Shown here piece by piece: positions 1 through 7,579 of a DNA stretch of 64,000 nt. The position numbers and the translations under genes were made by a program. How positions within the stretch are numbered: the stretch's first letter is position 1; each line of letters opens with the position of its first letter. Source of the DNA: Telmatospirillum siberiense (GTDB lineage: Bacteria > Pseudomonadota > Alphaproteobacteria > Rhodospirillales > Magnetospirillaceae); assembly GCF_002845745.1 (NCBI RefSeq), contig NZ_PIUM01000014.1, positions 62,001 to 126,000 on the forward strand, in the 5' to 3' direction. The notes below the pieces were generated by a model. That model made no database searches and was not told where the DNA came from. It worked only from the letters and a program-made list of their open reading frames with translations.

Positions 1-347
1 CCGGCGATGATGGCCGGCAGTACTTCGACGCCGATCACGTCGCTCGCCGTTACGCGAACGGTGCCTCGCATGCCGGGGCCTTGGCTCGACGCCACCCGTT
101 CCAATGCGGCGGCGGCGGCCTCCATCGATTCGGCATAATGCACGAGCCTTGACGCCGCGTCGGTCGGCAGGAGACCGCTTTGCGATCGCGTGAACAAGGC
201 GACGCCCAGCGCCTCCTCAAGCGCCGCGATATGCCGGCCGATGGTCGGCTGCGCGACGCCCAGCCGGCGGGCCGCTCCTGAAAGAGAGCCCTCCCTGAGG
301 ACGCCCAGGAAGGAACGGTAAAGATCCCAGCCGATATCGTAGGTCAT
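1..347 (-). CDS. LysR-family transcriptional regulator, N-terminal part (cut by window edge)
   Basis: The reverse strand from 347 encodes a protein beginning MTYDIGWDLYRSFLGVLREG, open to the window edge (115 residues seen). Residues about 5-64 form a LysR winged helix: SLSGAARRLGVAQPTIGRHI is the recognition region and EEALGVALFTRS the wing. The start of the effector-binding domain (GTVRVTASDVIG) follows. It is divergently transcribed from the epimerase-like gene at 444, with 96 bp between the two starts, the usual layout for a LysR regulator and its target. The ligand cannot be told because the effector domain is mostly outside the window. Confidence 0.9.
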   Translation of the reverse strand, partial: MTYDIGWDLYRSFLGVLREGSLSGAARRLGVAQPTIGRHIAALEEALGVALFTRSQSGLLPTDAASRLVHYAESMEAAAAALERVASSQGPGMRGTVRVTASDVIGVEVLPAIIA

Positions 348-443
348 GCAAAAATGTATGAATACTGCACATATTTTGTCAATTACGTATAGTCAGGCAT
401 TGGCCGAGATTGATCTCTTCATCCCCTCCTTGTGGAGATCGTC

Positions 444-1460
444 ATGGAAGACAACGACACTGTACTGGTCCTCGGTGCCTCGGGCGGCATCGGCGGAGAG
501 CTTTCGCGTCAGCTTCGCGATATCGGGTGGGCGGTCCGCGCCTTGCGCAGAACTCCGCGAGCCGCGTCCGTCTCCGAAAACGGGATGACCTGGTTGACCG
601 GTGACGCCCTCAACAGGCGGGATGTCGCGGCGGCGGCCGATGGCTGCTCGGTCATCGTGCATGCCGTGAACCCGCCGGGTTATCGGCATTGGTCGGAACT
701 GGTGCTGCCGATGTTGGACAATACGATCGCCGCCGCGACACGGTCGGGGGCGACCATCCTGTTGCCCGGCACGATTTATAACTATGGTCCGGACGCGTTC
801 CCGATGGTGACCGAGGAGTCTCCTCAGCACCCGGTTACGCGCAAGGGCGCCATTCGGGTCGAAATGGAAAGGCGGCTGCGGGAATACGCGCGGAACGGTG
901 GTCGCGTGTTGATCGTTCGCACCGGGGATTTCTTTGGGCCGAAGGCGAGAAGCAACTGGTTTTCGCAAGGCTTGGTCAGGCCTGGGCGCGTGGTCCGAAA
1001 GGTCCTTTCGCCCGGGGTTCCCGGCGTCGGTCATCAATGGGCCTATCTGCCGGATGTGGCGCGCACGATGGCGCGGCTCCTGGTTCGGCGCGAGGAGCTC
1101 GCGTCCTTTTCCACCTTTCAGATGGCCGGCCACTGGGATCCCGACGGATCCCTGATGACCGGGGCGATCCGTCGGGTCGTGGCCCGCCGGACGGGTGTCG
1201 AGCCCCGCGTCTCGGATTTTCCATGGTGGCTTCTGACCCTGGCATCGCCTTTCGTCGCGACATTTCGCGAGATGCAGGAGATGCGTTATCTGTGGCGGGT
1301 GCCGATTCGCATGGATAATGCGCGTCTGGAAGCCGTCCTCGGCGACGAACCGCATACTCCGCTGGACGAGGCGGTGGAGGCTACGCTTCGGGAACTGGGC
1401 TGCCTCGATGCGCGGGCTTCGGCCGGGTGGCGGCCTTCCGGTCCCGTATCGCTCGAGTAA
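444..1460 (+). CDS. NAD(P)-dependent epimerase/dehydratase-like protein (extended SDR)
   Basis: A 338-residue Rossmann protein. The N-terminal nucleotide-binding loop is LVLGASGGIGGELSRQL (GxxGxxG type), followed by the basic ALRRTPR segment that suggests NADP(H). Later motifs (VIVHAVNPP, LLPGTIYNYGPDAFP) match extended short-chain dehydrogenases or NAD-dependent epimerases; NYG lies where the catalytic Tyr region is expected, but a clear YxxxK is not evident. The ATG at 444 has GGAG 6-7 bases upstream; a GTG at 432 is in frame but overlaps this ribosome binding site. It is divergent from the LysR gene and is probably its target. The substrate is unknown. Confidence 0.8.
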   Translation: MEDNDTVLVLGASGGIGGELSRQLRDIGWAVRALRRTPRAASVSENGMTWLTGDALNRRDVAAAADGCSVIVHAVNPPGYRHWSELVLPMLDNTIAAATRSGATILLPGTIYNYGPDAFPMVTEESPQHPVTRKGAIRVEMERRLREYARNGGRVLIVRTGDFFGPKARSNWFSQGLVRPGRVVRKVLSPGVPGVGHQWAYLPDVARTMARLLVRREELASFSTFQMAGHWDPDGSLMTGAIRRVVARRTGVEPRVSDFPWWLLTLASPFVATFREMQEMRYLWRVPIRMDNARLEAVLGDEPHTPLDEAVEATLRELGCLDARASAGWRPSGPVSLE

Positions 1461-1691
1461 TGGTTGAGGCCGTCCTGCGCCATCCCTATCGCATCGGTGC
1501 GATTGCCCTGGGATTTCTGCAATTTTTCGGTTGCAAAATACTTTGCCAAACGTCATTTCACGAGAGTCGAAGAGTTTGGGTTTCTTCCCCTCGCGGCATC
1601 ACGTCCGGTGCCATATGTGGATCTTCCCTATAACTGATTTGATGTCCCCCGCGATGGCGCGCGGGGATAACGCCGGCTTTGGAGGATACGC

Positions 1692-1898
1692 ATGCCCACA
1701 GGCACCGTGAAATGGTTCAACAACACAAAGGGCTTCGGCTTCATTCAGCCCGATGACGGTTCGGCCGACGTCTTCGTTCACATCTCGTCGGTCGAGCGTG
1801 CCGGGCTCATCAATCTGGGTGAAGGCAAGAAGCTCAGTTTCGATGTCGAACGCGGACGGACCGGGAAGCTGGCGGCGGTCAATCTCGTCGCGCTCTGA
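1692..1898 (+). CDS. cspA: cold-shock protein, CspA family
   Basis: A 68-residue single OB-fold protein with both RNA-binding motifs intact: KWFNNTKGFGFIQPDDG (RNP1, residues about 7-23) and DVFVHISSV (RNP2, about 26-34). The length equals that of free-standing alphaproteobacterial Csp proteins. The start has GGAGG nine bases upstream. Csp proteins bind single-stranded RNA and melt secondary structure in the cytoplasm. It lies 313 bp before a RhlE-type helicase on the same strand, and the two would act on the same problem of cold-stabilised RNA. A hairpin at 1934-1963 probably ends its transcript, so the two need not be one operon. Confidence 0.95.
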   Translation: MPTGTVKWFNNTKGFGFIQPDDGSADVFVHISSVERAGLINLGEGKKLSFDVERGRTGKLAAVNLVAL

Positions 1899-1933
1899 AC
1901 CCTGCCCGGCGACTGAGGGGCAAGAATTTAAAC

Positions 1934-1963
1934 CAGGGCAAGCGGGGTTACCCGATTGCCCTG
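1934..1963 (+). terminator. hairpin after cspA
   Basis: Arms CAGGGCAA (1934-1941) and TTGCCCTG (1956-1963) enclose an inner GGG/CCC pair, giving a compact GC-rich hairpin 36 bases after the cspA stop. There is no strong T tract, so an intrinsic terminator is likely but not certain. The rest of the 1899-2211 gap, up to the helicase start, shows no other gene or motif that I can support. Confidence 0.5.
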
Positions 1964-2211
1964 TTGCCCCGGGCGGAATTTCTTGACTTCTCCGGCCTGA
2001 GCCTCGATAGTCCATTGCCCGTGACACAGTTGCGGATGTTGGCGAACCGGCCGCGTGATCGGACAGATGTTGTCCGCTCCTCCGTTAAAAGCCTTCCATA
2101 GAGTTTTCGGTCCGGCTTCCGTCACGCGGAGCCCCCGATCAGCGCCCGTATCAGACCCCGGCCGTAGCGGTCGCGGGGAATGGGCGTTATCCACTGAAAG
2201 ATAATATAGTT

Positions 2212-3534
2212 TTGAATAGTTTTACCGATTTTGGCCTTGCCGCGCCGATTCTTCGCGCGCTGGCGGCAACCGGTTATTCGTCTCCCACCCCCATCCAGGC
2301 CCAAGCCATTCCCCCCATCCTCGCCGGCCGTGACGTGCTTGGCATCGCCCAGACGGGCACGGGCAAAACCGCCGCTTTTGCGCTGCCCATTCTTCATCAT
2401 TTGGCGCAGCGGCCCCTGCGGGCCCCCCGGGGCGGTTGTCGGGCGCTAATTCTCAGCCCCACCCGTGAATTGGCCAGTCAGATCGCCGAGAACTTCCGGA
2501 CCTATGGGGCCGGCCTCGGTCTTACCGTGGGGGTCGTTTTCGGCGGCGTGGCGCATGGGCCGCAGCTCAAGGCCCTTGCCCAGGGTCTCGATGTCCTGAT
2601 CGCCACGCCGGGCCGTCTGCTTGACCACATTCAGGCTCGCGCCGCCATCCTGGGAACGGTTGAATTTCTGGTGCTGGATGAAGTGGACCGGATGCTCGAT
2701 CTGGGCTTCATCAGACCGATCCGCCGTATCGTCGCCGAACTGCCCAGGCGTCGGCAGAATTTATTCTTTTCGGCCACCATGCCGGACGACATTCGCAAAC
2801 TGGTGGGCGAATTGCTCTCCGATCCGGTCGAGGTCGCGGTTACTCCGGTGGCGGCGACGGCCGAGCGGGTTCACCAGCAGGTGTTTCTCGTCGAGAGTCC
2901 CCGCAAACGGGATTTCCTGGTTGAATTGCTGGCCGATAAGGCGATGGCCAGGACCATCGTTTTCACCCGGACCAAACGCGGCGCCGACAAGGTCGCCCAG
3001 CATCTCGAGCAGGCCGGCGTCTCGGCCTGCGCCATCCATGGCAACAAGAGCCAGAGCCAGCGGGAGCGATCGATCTCGACATTTCGCTCGGGCGCGGTGC
3101 GGGCCTTGGTGGCCACCGATATCGCGGCACGCGGTATCGATGTCGACGGCGTCACCCATGTGGTGAATTTCGAACTTCCGGACGTCGCCGAGAGCTATGT
3201 GCACCGCATCGGGCGGACCGCCCGCGCGGGAGCGGAGGGGACGGCCATCTCGCTGTGCGGCAACGAAGAGAGCGATCTGCTGCGCGCCATCGAAAAACTG
3301 ACGCGGCTGCACTTGCCCGTCGTCGATCGGCGTTCGGGGCATGTCCGGGTTCAGCCGTCGGTCGTCCAGACCGTCGCGAGGGGGGCGGCCGTAGTACCGT
3401 CCGCCAAGCCGAAGACCCGGCGCATGCCGGCGCCCTCGCGCAATCCGATCGATCGCGTCGAGGCGGCGCGGCACGATCGTTCCGACCTGTCCGAATTGTC
3501 CAAACTGTCGTTCCTGCGGCCCAGGATGACGTGA
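2212..3534 (+). CDS. rhlE: DEAD-box family ATP-dependent RNA helicase, RhlE type
   Basis: A 440-residue protein with the two RecA-like domains of an RNA helicase. Motifs in order: the Q motif PTPIQAQAIP (about 26-35), motif I AQTGTGKT, PTRELASQ, TPGRLLD, motif II, SAT (FFSATMP), TRTKRGADKVA, ATDIAARGIDVDGV and HRIGRTARAG. Motif II reads DEVD instead of DEAD, a rare variant. A basic tail of about 70 residues follows the core, as in RhlE proteins that act in ribosome assembly or the degradosome. The start is a TTG at 2212, chosen because MNSFTDFGLAAPILRALAATG fits the family N-terminus; its ribosome binding site is weak. It is preceded by cspA. Confidence 0.93.
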   Translation: MNSFTDFGLAAPILRALAATGYSSPTPIQAQAIPPILAGRDVLGIAQTGTGKTAAFALPILHHLAQRPLRAPRGGCRALILSPTRELASQIAENFRTYGAGLGLTVGVVFGGVAHGPQLKALAQGLDVLIATPGRLLDHIQARAAILGTVEFLVLDEVDRMLDLGFIRPIRRIVAELPRRRQNLFFSATMPDDIRKLVGELLSDPVEVAVTPVAATAERVHQQVFLVESPRKRDFLVELLADKAMARTIVFTRTKRGADKVAQHLEQAGVSACAIHGNKSQSQRERSISTFRSGAVRALVATDIAARGIDVDGVTHVVNFELPDVAESYVHRIGRTARAGAEGTAISLCGNEESDLLRAIEKLTRLHLPVVDRRSGHVRVQPSVVQTVARGAAVVPSAKPKTRRMPAPSRNPIDRVEAARHDRSDLSELSKLSFLRPRMT

Positions 3535-3705
3535 TCGATCGATGGACGGGGACGTTCATTCAGGAAATGAGCCCGGCTTTTTGTCGGTGGGAGGCAGAGA
3601 GCCGGGTGTGTTTCGACGCATTCGGCTCTAAAGTGCTTCAATGTGACGCTGGAGCCGTCCAGCGTAGCGAGCCGAAGGCTGGCTGATCATTCGGGAGAAA
3701 GAACC

Positions 3706-3954
3706 ATGCCGGAGATGTCTCAATTCGAGCTGAGCCGCGTCTATGCCAAGGGGTGGTCGGCCGGCCGGGCCAGCCCTCTCGATCCGGGCGGAGACGCCCT
3801 GGACGCCGAGATCGACGCTCTCAATCCCTACAAAATCACCGAGGAGCGGAATCGGTGGATGGCGGGATATAAGGATGGCCTGCGTCGTGCCGAAGAACTC
3901 GACGGGCGTGCTCAACGGCCGAGCCGGAGCGCGGGGACGAACGGTACGCCCTGA
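3706..3954 (+). CDS. ribosome modulation factor (RMF)-like small protein
   Basis: An 82-residue basic and acidic mixed protein. The core AKGWSAGRA, then about 20 residues later NPYKITEERNRWMAGYKDG, matches the RMF pattern of a Gly-containing helix, a Pro-Tyr loop and an R-x-x-W-x-x-G-W/Y-x-x-G helix. RMF binds 70S ribosomes and drives dimerisation in stationary phase. The ATG at 3706 with GGGAGA upstream is preferred over an earlier in-frame start at 3643. The C-terminal 15 residues are low-complexity. It sits 172 bp after the helicase. The family call rests on pattern alone. Confidence 0.65.
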   Translation: MPEMSQFELSRVYAKGWSAGRASPLDPGGDALDAEIDALNPYKITEERNRWMAGYKDGLRRAEELDGRAQRPSRSAGTNGTP

Positions 3955-3982
3955 AGACGGGGGCTTCCGTCGGGTCGGTGGG

Positions 3983-4014
3983 GCGGGTCCCAAAGCCTGA
4001 GGCCTGGGACCCGC
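3983..4014. terminator. bidirectional hairpin between convergent genes
   Basis: Perfect 10-bp arms GCGGGTCCCA (3983-3992) and TGGGACCCGC (4005-4014) with a 12-base loop sit between the RMF-like gene (+) and the chemoreceptor gene (-), which converge here. No T tract is present on either strand. Confidence 0.6.
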
Positions 4015-4029
4015 CGAGCGGACATCATG

Positions 4030-5730
4030 TCATGCCCGCACGGTGGCCAGAAAGTGGTCCACCTGACCGCGCAGTAGATCTGCCTGCCCGGTCAGTTCCG
4101 ACGAGGCCGCCAGAACCTGGGTCGAGGCTGCTCCGGTCTGCGTGGCGGCCTGCCGGACGGTGGCGATGGAGGCGGAAACCTGCGCGGTGCCTTGCGCTGC
4201 CTCATGAACATTGCGGCTGATTTCCTGGGTGGCGGCGTTCTGTTGCTCGACGGCGGCGGCGATGGCGCCGGCGATATCGTTGACCTCCCTGATGGTGTTG
4301 GCGATGCCCTGGATGGCGGCCACCGCTTCGCCGGTTGCCGTCTGGATGTCGCCGATCTGCTGGGCGATGGCGCCCGTTGCCCGGGCCGTCTGATTGGCCA
4401 GGGATTTGACCTCGCCGGCGACCACGGCAAATCCCTTGCCGGCGTCGCCGGCCCTGGCCGCTTCGATGGTGGCGTTCAAGGCCAGGAGATTGGTCTGGCT
4501 GGCGATGTCGGTGATCAGGGCGATCACGTCGCCGATCTGGTTGGCCTTGGCCGACAGTCCATCGACGATGGCGTTGGTTTCATCGGCCTGGGACGCCGCA
4601 TGGCGAGCCTTGTCGGCGCTTTCACCGATGCGCCGACCGATTTCGCCGATCGAGGCGCTCAATTCCTCGGCCGCCGCGGCAACGGTCTCGACATTGTTCG
4701 AAGCCCGTTCCGAAGCGCCGGCGACCAGACTGACCTTCTGTTCGGTCTCGTCGGCGCTGAGGTTGAGCGCCTTGGCCGAAGCGCTGAGTTGGGAGGCCGA
4801 GGAGGAAACGGTGCTGACGACGCCCCGCACCCGGTCTTCGAAAGACTGTGCCAAGGCGGTCATTTCCCGCTTCTTGTCGATCTCGGCCTGCCGGGCGATT
4901 TCCGCCTGCCGGGCGCGGAAGGCGTCGGCTTCGATGGCGTTGGCCTTGAACACGCCGACCGCGCTGGTGATCTGGCCGATTTCATCCCGGCTGACCGAGG
5001 GCGGCACTAAGACGGTCAAATCGCCGCCGGCCAGCGCCAGCATGGCGTCGGTCAGGCGCCGCAACGGGCGCAGCGACATGACCGTCCATGCGGCGAACCC
5101 CAAGCCCAGCAGCAAGGCGCCGGCGCACAGGTTGATCATCAGATGCTGGAAACCTTGCGCCGTCTGGCGGGCGGCCGCGGCCTCGCCCTGGCTGCGCCGT
5201 TCCTCCAGATCGATGAACTGGTTGATGCGCGCCAGCCATTCGACGAAGGCCGGGCGAGCCTGTTCCAGAAGGATCTCCTGGGCCTTTTCCACCTCGCCGT
5301 TCCGGCGGTTGGCGATCACCGTTTCGATGGCCGGGACCGTGCGTGCCTCGGCGGCCTTGATGGCGGCCAGAATGGTCCGCTCCTCATCGGTGACGTCGCG
5401 CCCCTCGGCGAACATGCCGTCGAGGGCCGTCGCCGACGTCTGATACAGACCCGCCAGCCGGCGGATGTCGGCTTGGATCGTCTCCTGGATGTCGGGTCGC
5501 GATACCAGAACCACGTCGCGGAGCGCGATGGAGCGGTCATGCACGCTGCCCCGGAAATTGATGGCGTAGCGCTGTTTGACGGCGTTGACGTCGTTGATAC
5601 GGGTCAGCGCCTTGTCGATGGCGTTGACCTCGTGGATACCGACGGCGGTCAGGATGGCGAGCAGCAGCAAGACCGCGCCGAAGCCCAGGAACAGGCGCAG
5701 TCTTATGGTGGCGTTGACGATTCGGTTCAT
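4030..5730 (-). CDS. methyl-accepting chemotaxis protein
   Basis: A 566-residue chemoreceptor. An N-terminal membrane helix ([20 protein letters not shown]) precedes a periplasmic four-helix-bundle type sensor (about 40-185). A second membrane helix ([18 protein letters not shown]), a HAMP domain ([20 protein letters not shown]) and a long cytoplasmic coiled-coil follow. The hairpin tip is conserved: [20 protein letters not shown] and [15 protein letters not shown]. There is no C-terminal pentapeptide for CheR docking. I start it at 5730 ([13 protein letters not shown]), which has GAGGG upstream; an in-frame ATG at 5778 lacks this. The ligand is unknown. It is convergent with the RMF-like gene and divergent from the flagellin-like gene. 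Confidence 0.93.
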   Translation of the reverse strand: MNRIVNATIRLRLFLGFGAVLLLLAILTAVGIHEVNAIDKALTRINDVNAVKQRYAINFRGSVHDRSIALRDVVLVSRPDIQETIQADIRRLAGLYQTSATALDGMFAEGRDVTDEERTILAAIKAAEARTVPAIETVIANRRNGEVEKAQEILLEQARPAFVEWLARINQFIDLEERRSQGEAAAARQTAQGFQHLMINLCAGALLLGLGFAAWTVMSLRPLRRLTDAMLALAGGDLTVLVPPSVSRDEIGQITSAVGVFKANAIEADAFRARQAEIARQAEIDKKREMTALAQSFEDRVRGVVSTVSSSASQLSASAKALNLSADETEQKVSLVAGASERASNNVETVAAAAEELSASIGEIGRRIGESADKARHAASQADETNAIVDGLSAKANQIGDVIALITDIASQTNLLALNATIEAARAGDAGKGFAVVAGEVKSLANQTARATGAIAQQIGDIQTATGEAVAAIQGIANTIREVNDIAGAIAAAVEQQNAATQEISRNVHEAAQGTAQVSASIATVRQAATQTGAASTQVLAASSELTGQADLLRGQVDHFLATVRA

Positions 5731-5990
5731 GACGACCCTCAAGAAATAAGCGATCCGGTTGGAGGTCACCTTAATCAACCCTTCTACATTTATAAAAACG
5801 ATATTTTCATTGCGATAAATGGTGTTTATCGATTAGTAATCTGTGGTTGGGTCCTGTTCCGCCTCCTTCGGGCAGGGCAATCGAGGGAACCCGATTACCA
5901 TGCCCCGTCGGTTCGTTGGTTCGTCGGCGTTTTCAGTCGGCGCCGGTCATGGTAGACTACCTCCCAAACAGGCTGTTTCCGGAGACGACC

Positions 5991-6797
5991 ATGACCTCCA
6001 CCAATCAGGTATCGGCATCGATGGGTGTGAATGCCCTGCTCAATAAGCAGCAGGCGAAGCACACAGCCTTGTTGAAGGAAATGGCCAGCGGATCCCTTCA
6101 GTCGTCCATGGCCACCGCCCTGGCGACGCCCTTGCAGACCGAGATCAGCACCATCGGCGTGGTGCAGCAAAACGTGAATATCGCCAGTAGCGCTCTGTCG
6201 ACGTCGCAACAGGCGCTCAGCAGCGTCAGCAACAATCTGACCAAGATGCTGAGCACCGCGTCCGAAGCCTTGAGCGCCAACTCCTCGGTCAGGGAAACAT
6301 TGTCGCAGCAGTTCGACACGCTGCTGCAGCAGACCAGCAACTATGTGAGCAATGCCTCGGTCAACGGGATCAATCTGGTCTCGTCCAATTCCAATTCGAT
6401 GACGGTCGACACCACCACCCACGGCGGGCAGATCACCGTTGACAGCCAGGCCTCCGACGCCGCGTCCCTGGGCGTGAGCAGCACCGCTTCATCGGGGTGG
6501 GCCACGTCCTCGTCGATCCAGACCTCGATCAGCCAGGTGCAGTCCGCCCTGAACGAAGTGTCCAACACCCAGGCCCGCCTGGCTGCGGCGCAAAGCGCGC
6601 TGAGCTTCGCCAGCCAGGTCAATCAGTCGAGCCTGCTTGCCGTCACGCAATCGGCATCCGCCGTTTCCGATGCCGATATAGCCTCGGTGGCGGCCGATTC
6701 GAAAAGCAGCCAGGCCCAGACCGTACTGGCCACCGCCGCCGCGCAGCAGGAAAACATGCTTGCCGAAACGGTGCTTCAGTTGTTCAAGAACCGCTGA
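5991..6797 (+). CDS. flagellin-like protein
   Basis: A 268-residue Ser/Ala/Gln-rich protein with almost no aromatic residues. The N-terminal coiled-coil half (SSALSTSQQALSSVSNNLTK), the motif NASVNGINLVSSNSN (compare the NGINLL loop of flagellins) and a C-terminal helical half ending ENMLAETVLQLFKNR all match the two-ended D0/D1 arrangement of flagellins. The N-terminus lacks the usual conserved opening and is diverged through residue 40, so it may be a minor, modified or non-filament flagellin-like protein. The ATG at 5991 has GGAGA upstream. No other flagellar gene is near. Confidence 0.7.
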   Translation: MTSTNQVSASMGVNALLNKQQAKHTALLKEMASGSLQSSMATALATPLQTEISTIGVVQQNVNIASSALSTSQQALSSVSNNLTKMLSTASEALSANSSVRETLSQQFDTLLQQTSNYVSNASVNGINLVSSNSNSMTVDTTTHGGQITVDSQASDAASLGVSSTASSGWATSSSIQTSISQVQSALNEVSNTQARLAAAQSALSFASQVNQSSLLAVTQSASAVSDADIASVAADSKSSQAQTVLATAAAQQENMLAETVLQLFKNR

Positions 6798-7579
6798 TCC
6801 GCCGAGACGGATAGTTTCCTCAACCGAGGATGGGCTCTCGTCCAGAGGGCCTTCACGTCGCCGGCTCCTCGGTTCGTCGGGTTTCCGCTTCTCCCCCCGC
6901 AATTATCCCCGCGATTTTCCCATCTCTGCCATTTTGTCGATTCTCCATGCGCCGGAGATGGGGCTAAGGCTGTGTCGAAACCGTCGAAAGGTCGACGGCG
7001 GCGTGTCGATGGGTGTCGAACCTTCGACGCGCGGAAGATGCTTCCCGGTTTGCAGTTGAATGCGATGAATGGCGAAAACATGCGGATCTGACGCCTGTGG
7101 GCGCTATCGCCATGGATTATAAAATGGCGTGGCATGAAGCCGGCGCGAGTCTTGCTACGCGAGGGGGAAAACTCGGAATGCCTATAAATCCGAAACGGGG
7201 GGTGTCATGGAGTCACATATCGGATCGATTGGCCTGCGGACGGACTGTCCGTGGTTCGTCCTGGTGGGCCGGCCGGCCGGATCGGCAATGTCGCTTGGCG
7301 GGGGCATGATCCCCGACCGGTGCGACGAAAGCTCGACCGCATCCTGATCTCCGTTCAGCCGTCGCTGGTGTTGCTGGCGACAGGTCGCATCCGATCTGTT
7401 TCCCGTCATGGTTTATCGATATGTCTTTTTCTCTCAGCTTGGCGGTAGAATTCCGGATCTGTTTCCTATGATCTTTGGGGGGTGGTTTCCTGTGGAGGGG
7501 GCGTCGTAAGAGTAGGGTGGGGATAACAAGAAGATCTTAATAAGATTAAGTCCAAGAAAGCAGTGATCATGGAGGCGAA
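6798..7579. other. gene-free stretch upstream of the BMC regulator
   Basis: About 780 bp without a convincing gene; open frames here lack ribosome binding sites and have no family-like sequence. It contains a cluster of GTGTCGA half-sites at 6972-7030 (entered separately). The 60 bp directly before 7580 are AT-richer and end in the GGAGG ribosome binding site of the regulator. It is likely to hold the regulator's promoter and a long leader. Confidence 0.5.
6972..7030. promoter_or_regulatory. cluster of GTGTCGA half-sites, candidate activator binding region
   Basis: GTGTCGAA occurs at 6972-6979 and 7013-7020, and GTGTCGA at 7003-7009. The last one pairs with TTCGACGC (7023-7030) as an imperfect palindrome around CC. 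The same half-site makes up the outer arms of the 33-bp palindrome at 9995-10027 in front of the microcompartment operon. The shared motif suggests that one protein, probably the sigma-54 activator encoded between them, binds both places. This is inference from the repeats alone. Confidence 0.4.

Noticed and set aside
7130-7145. Possible sigma-54 promoter TGGCAT-GAAGC-CGGCG before the regulator
   Set aside because: Spacing of GG and GC is right but the -12 box reads CGGC instead of TTGC, and it is about 435 bp from the start codon.
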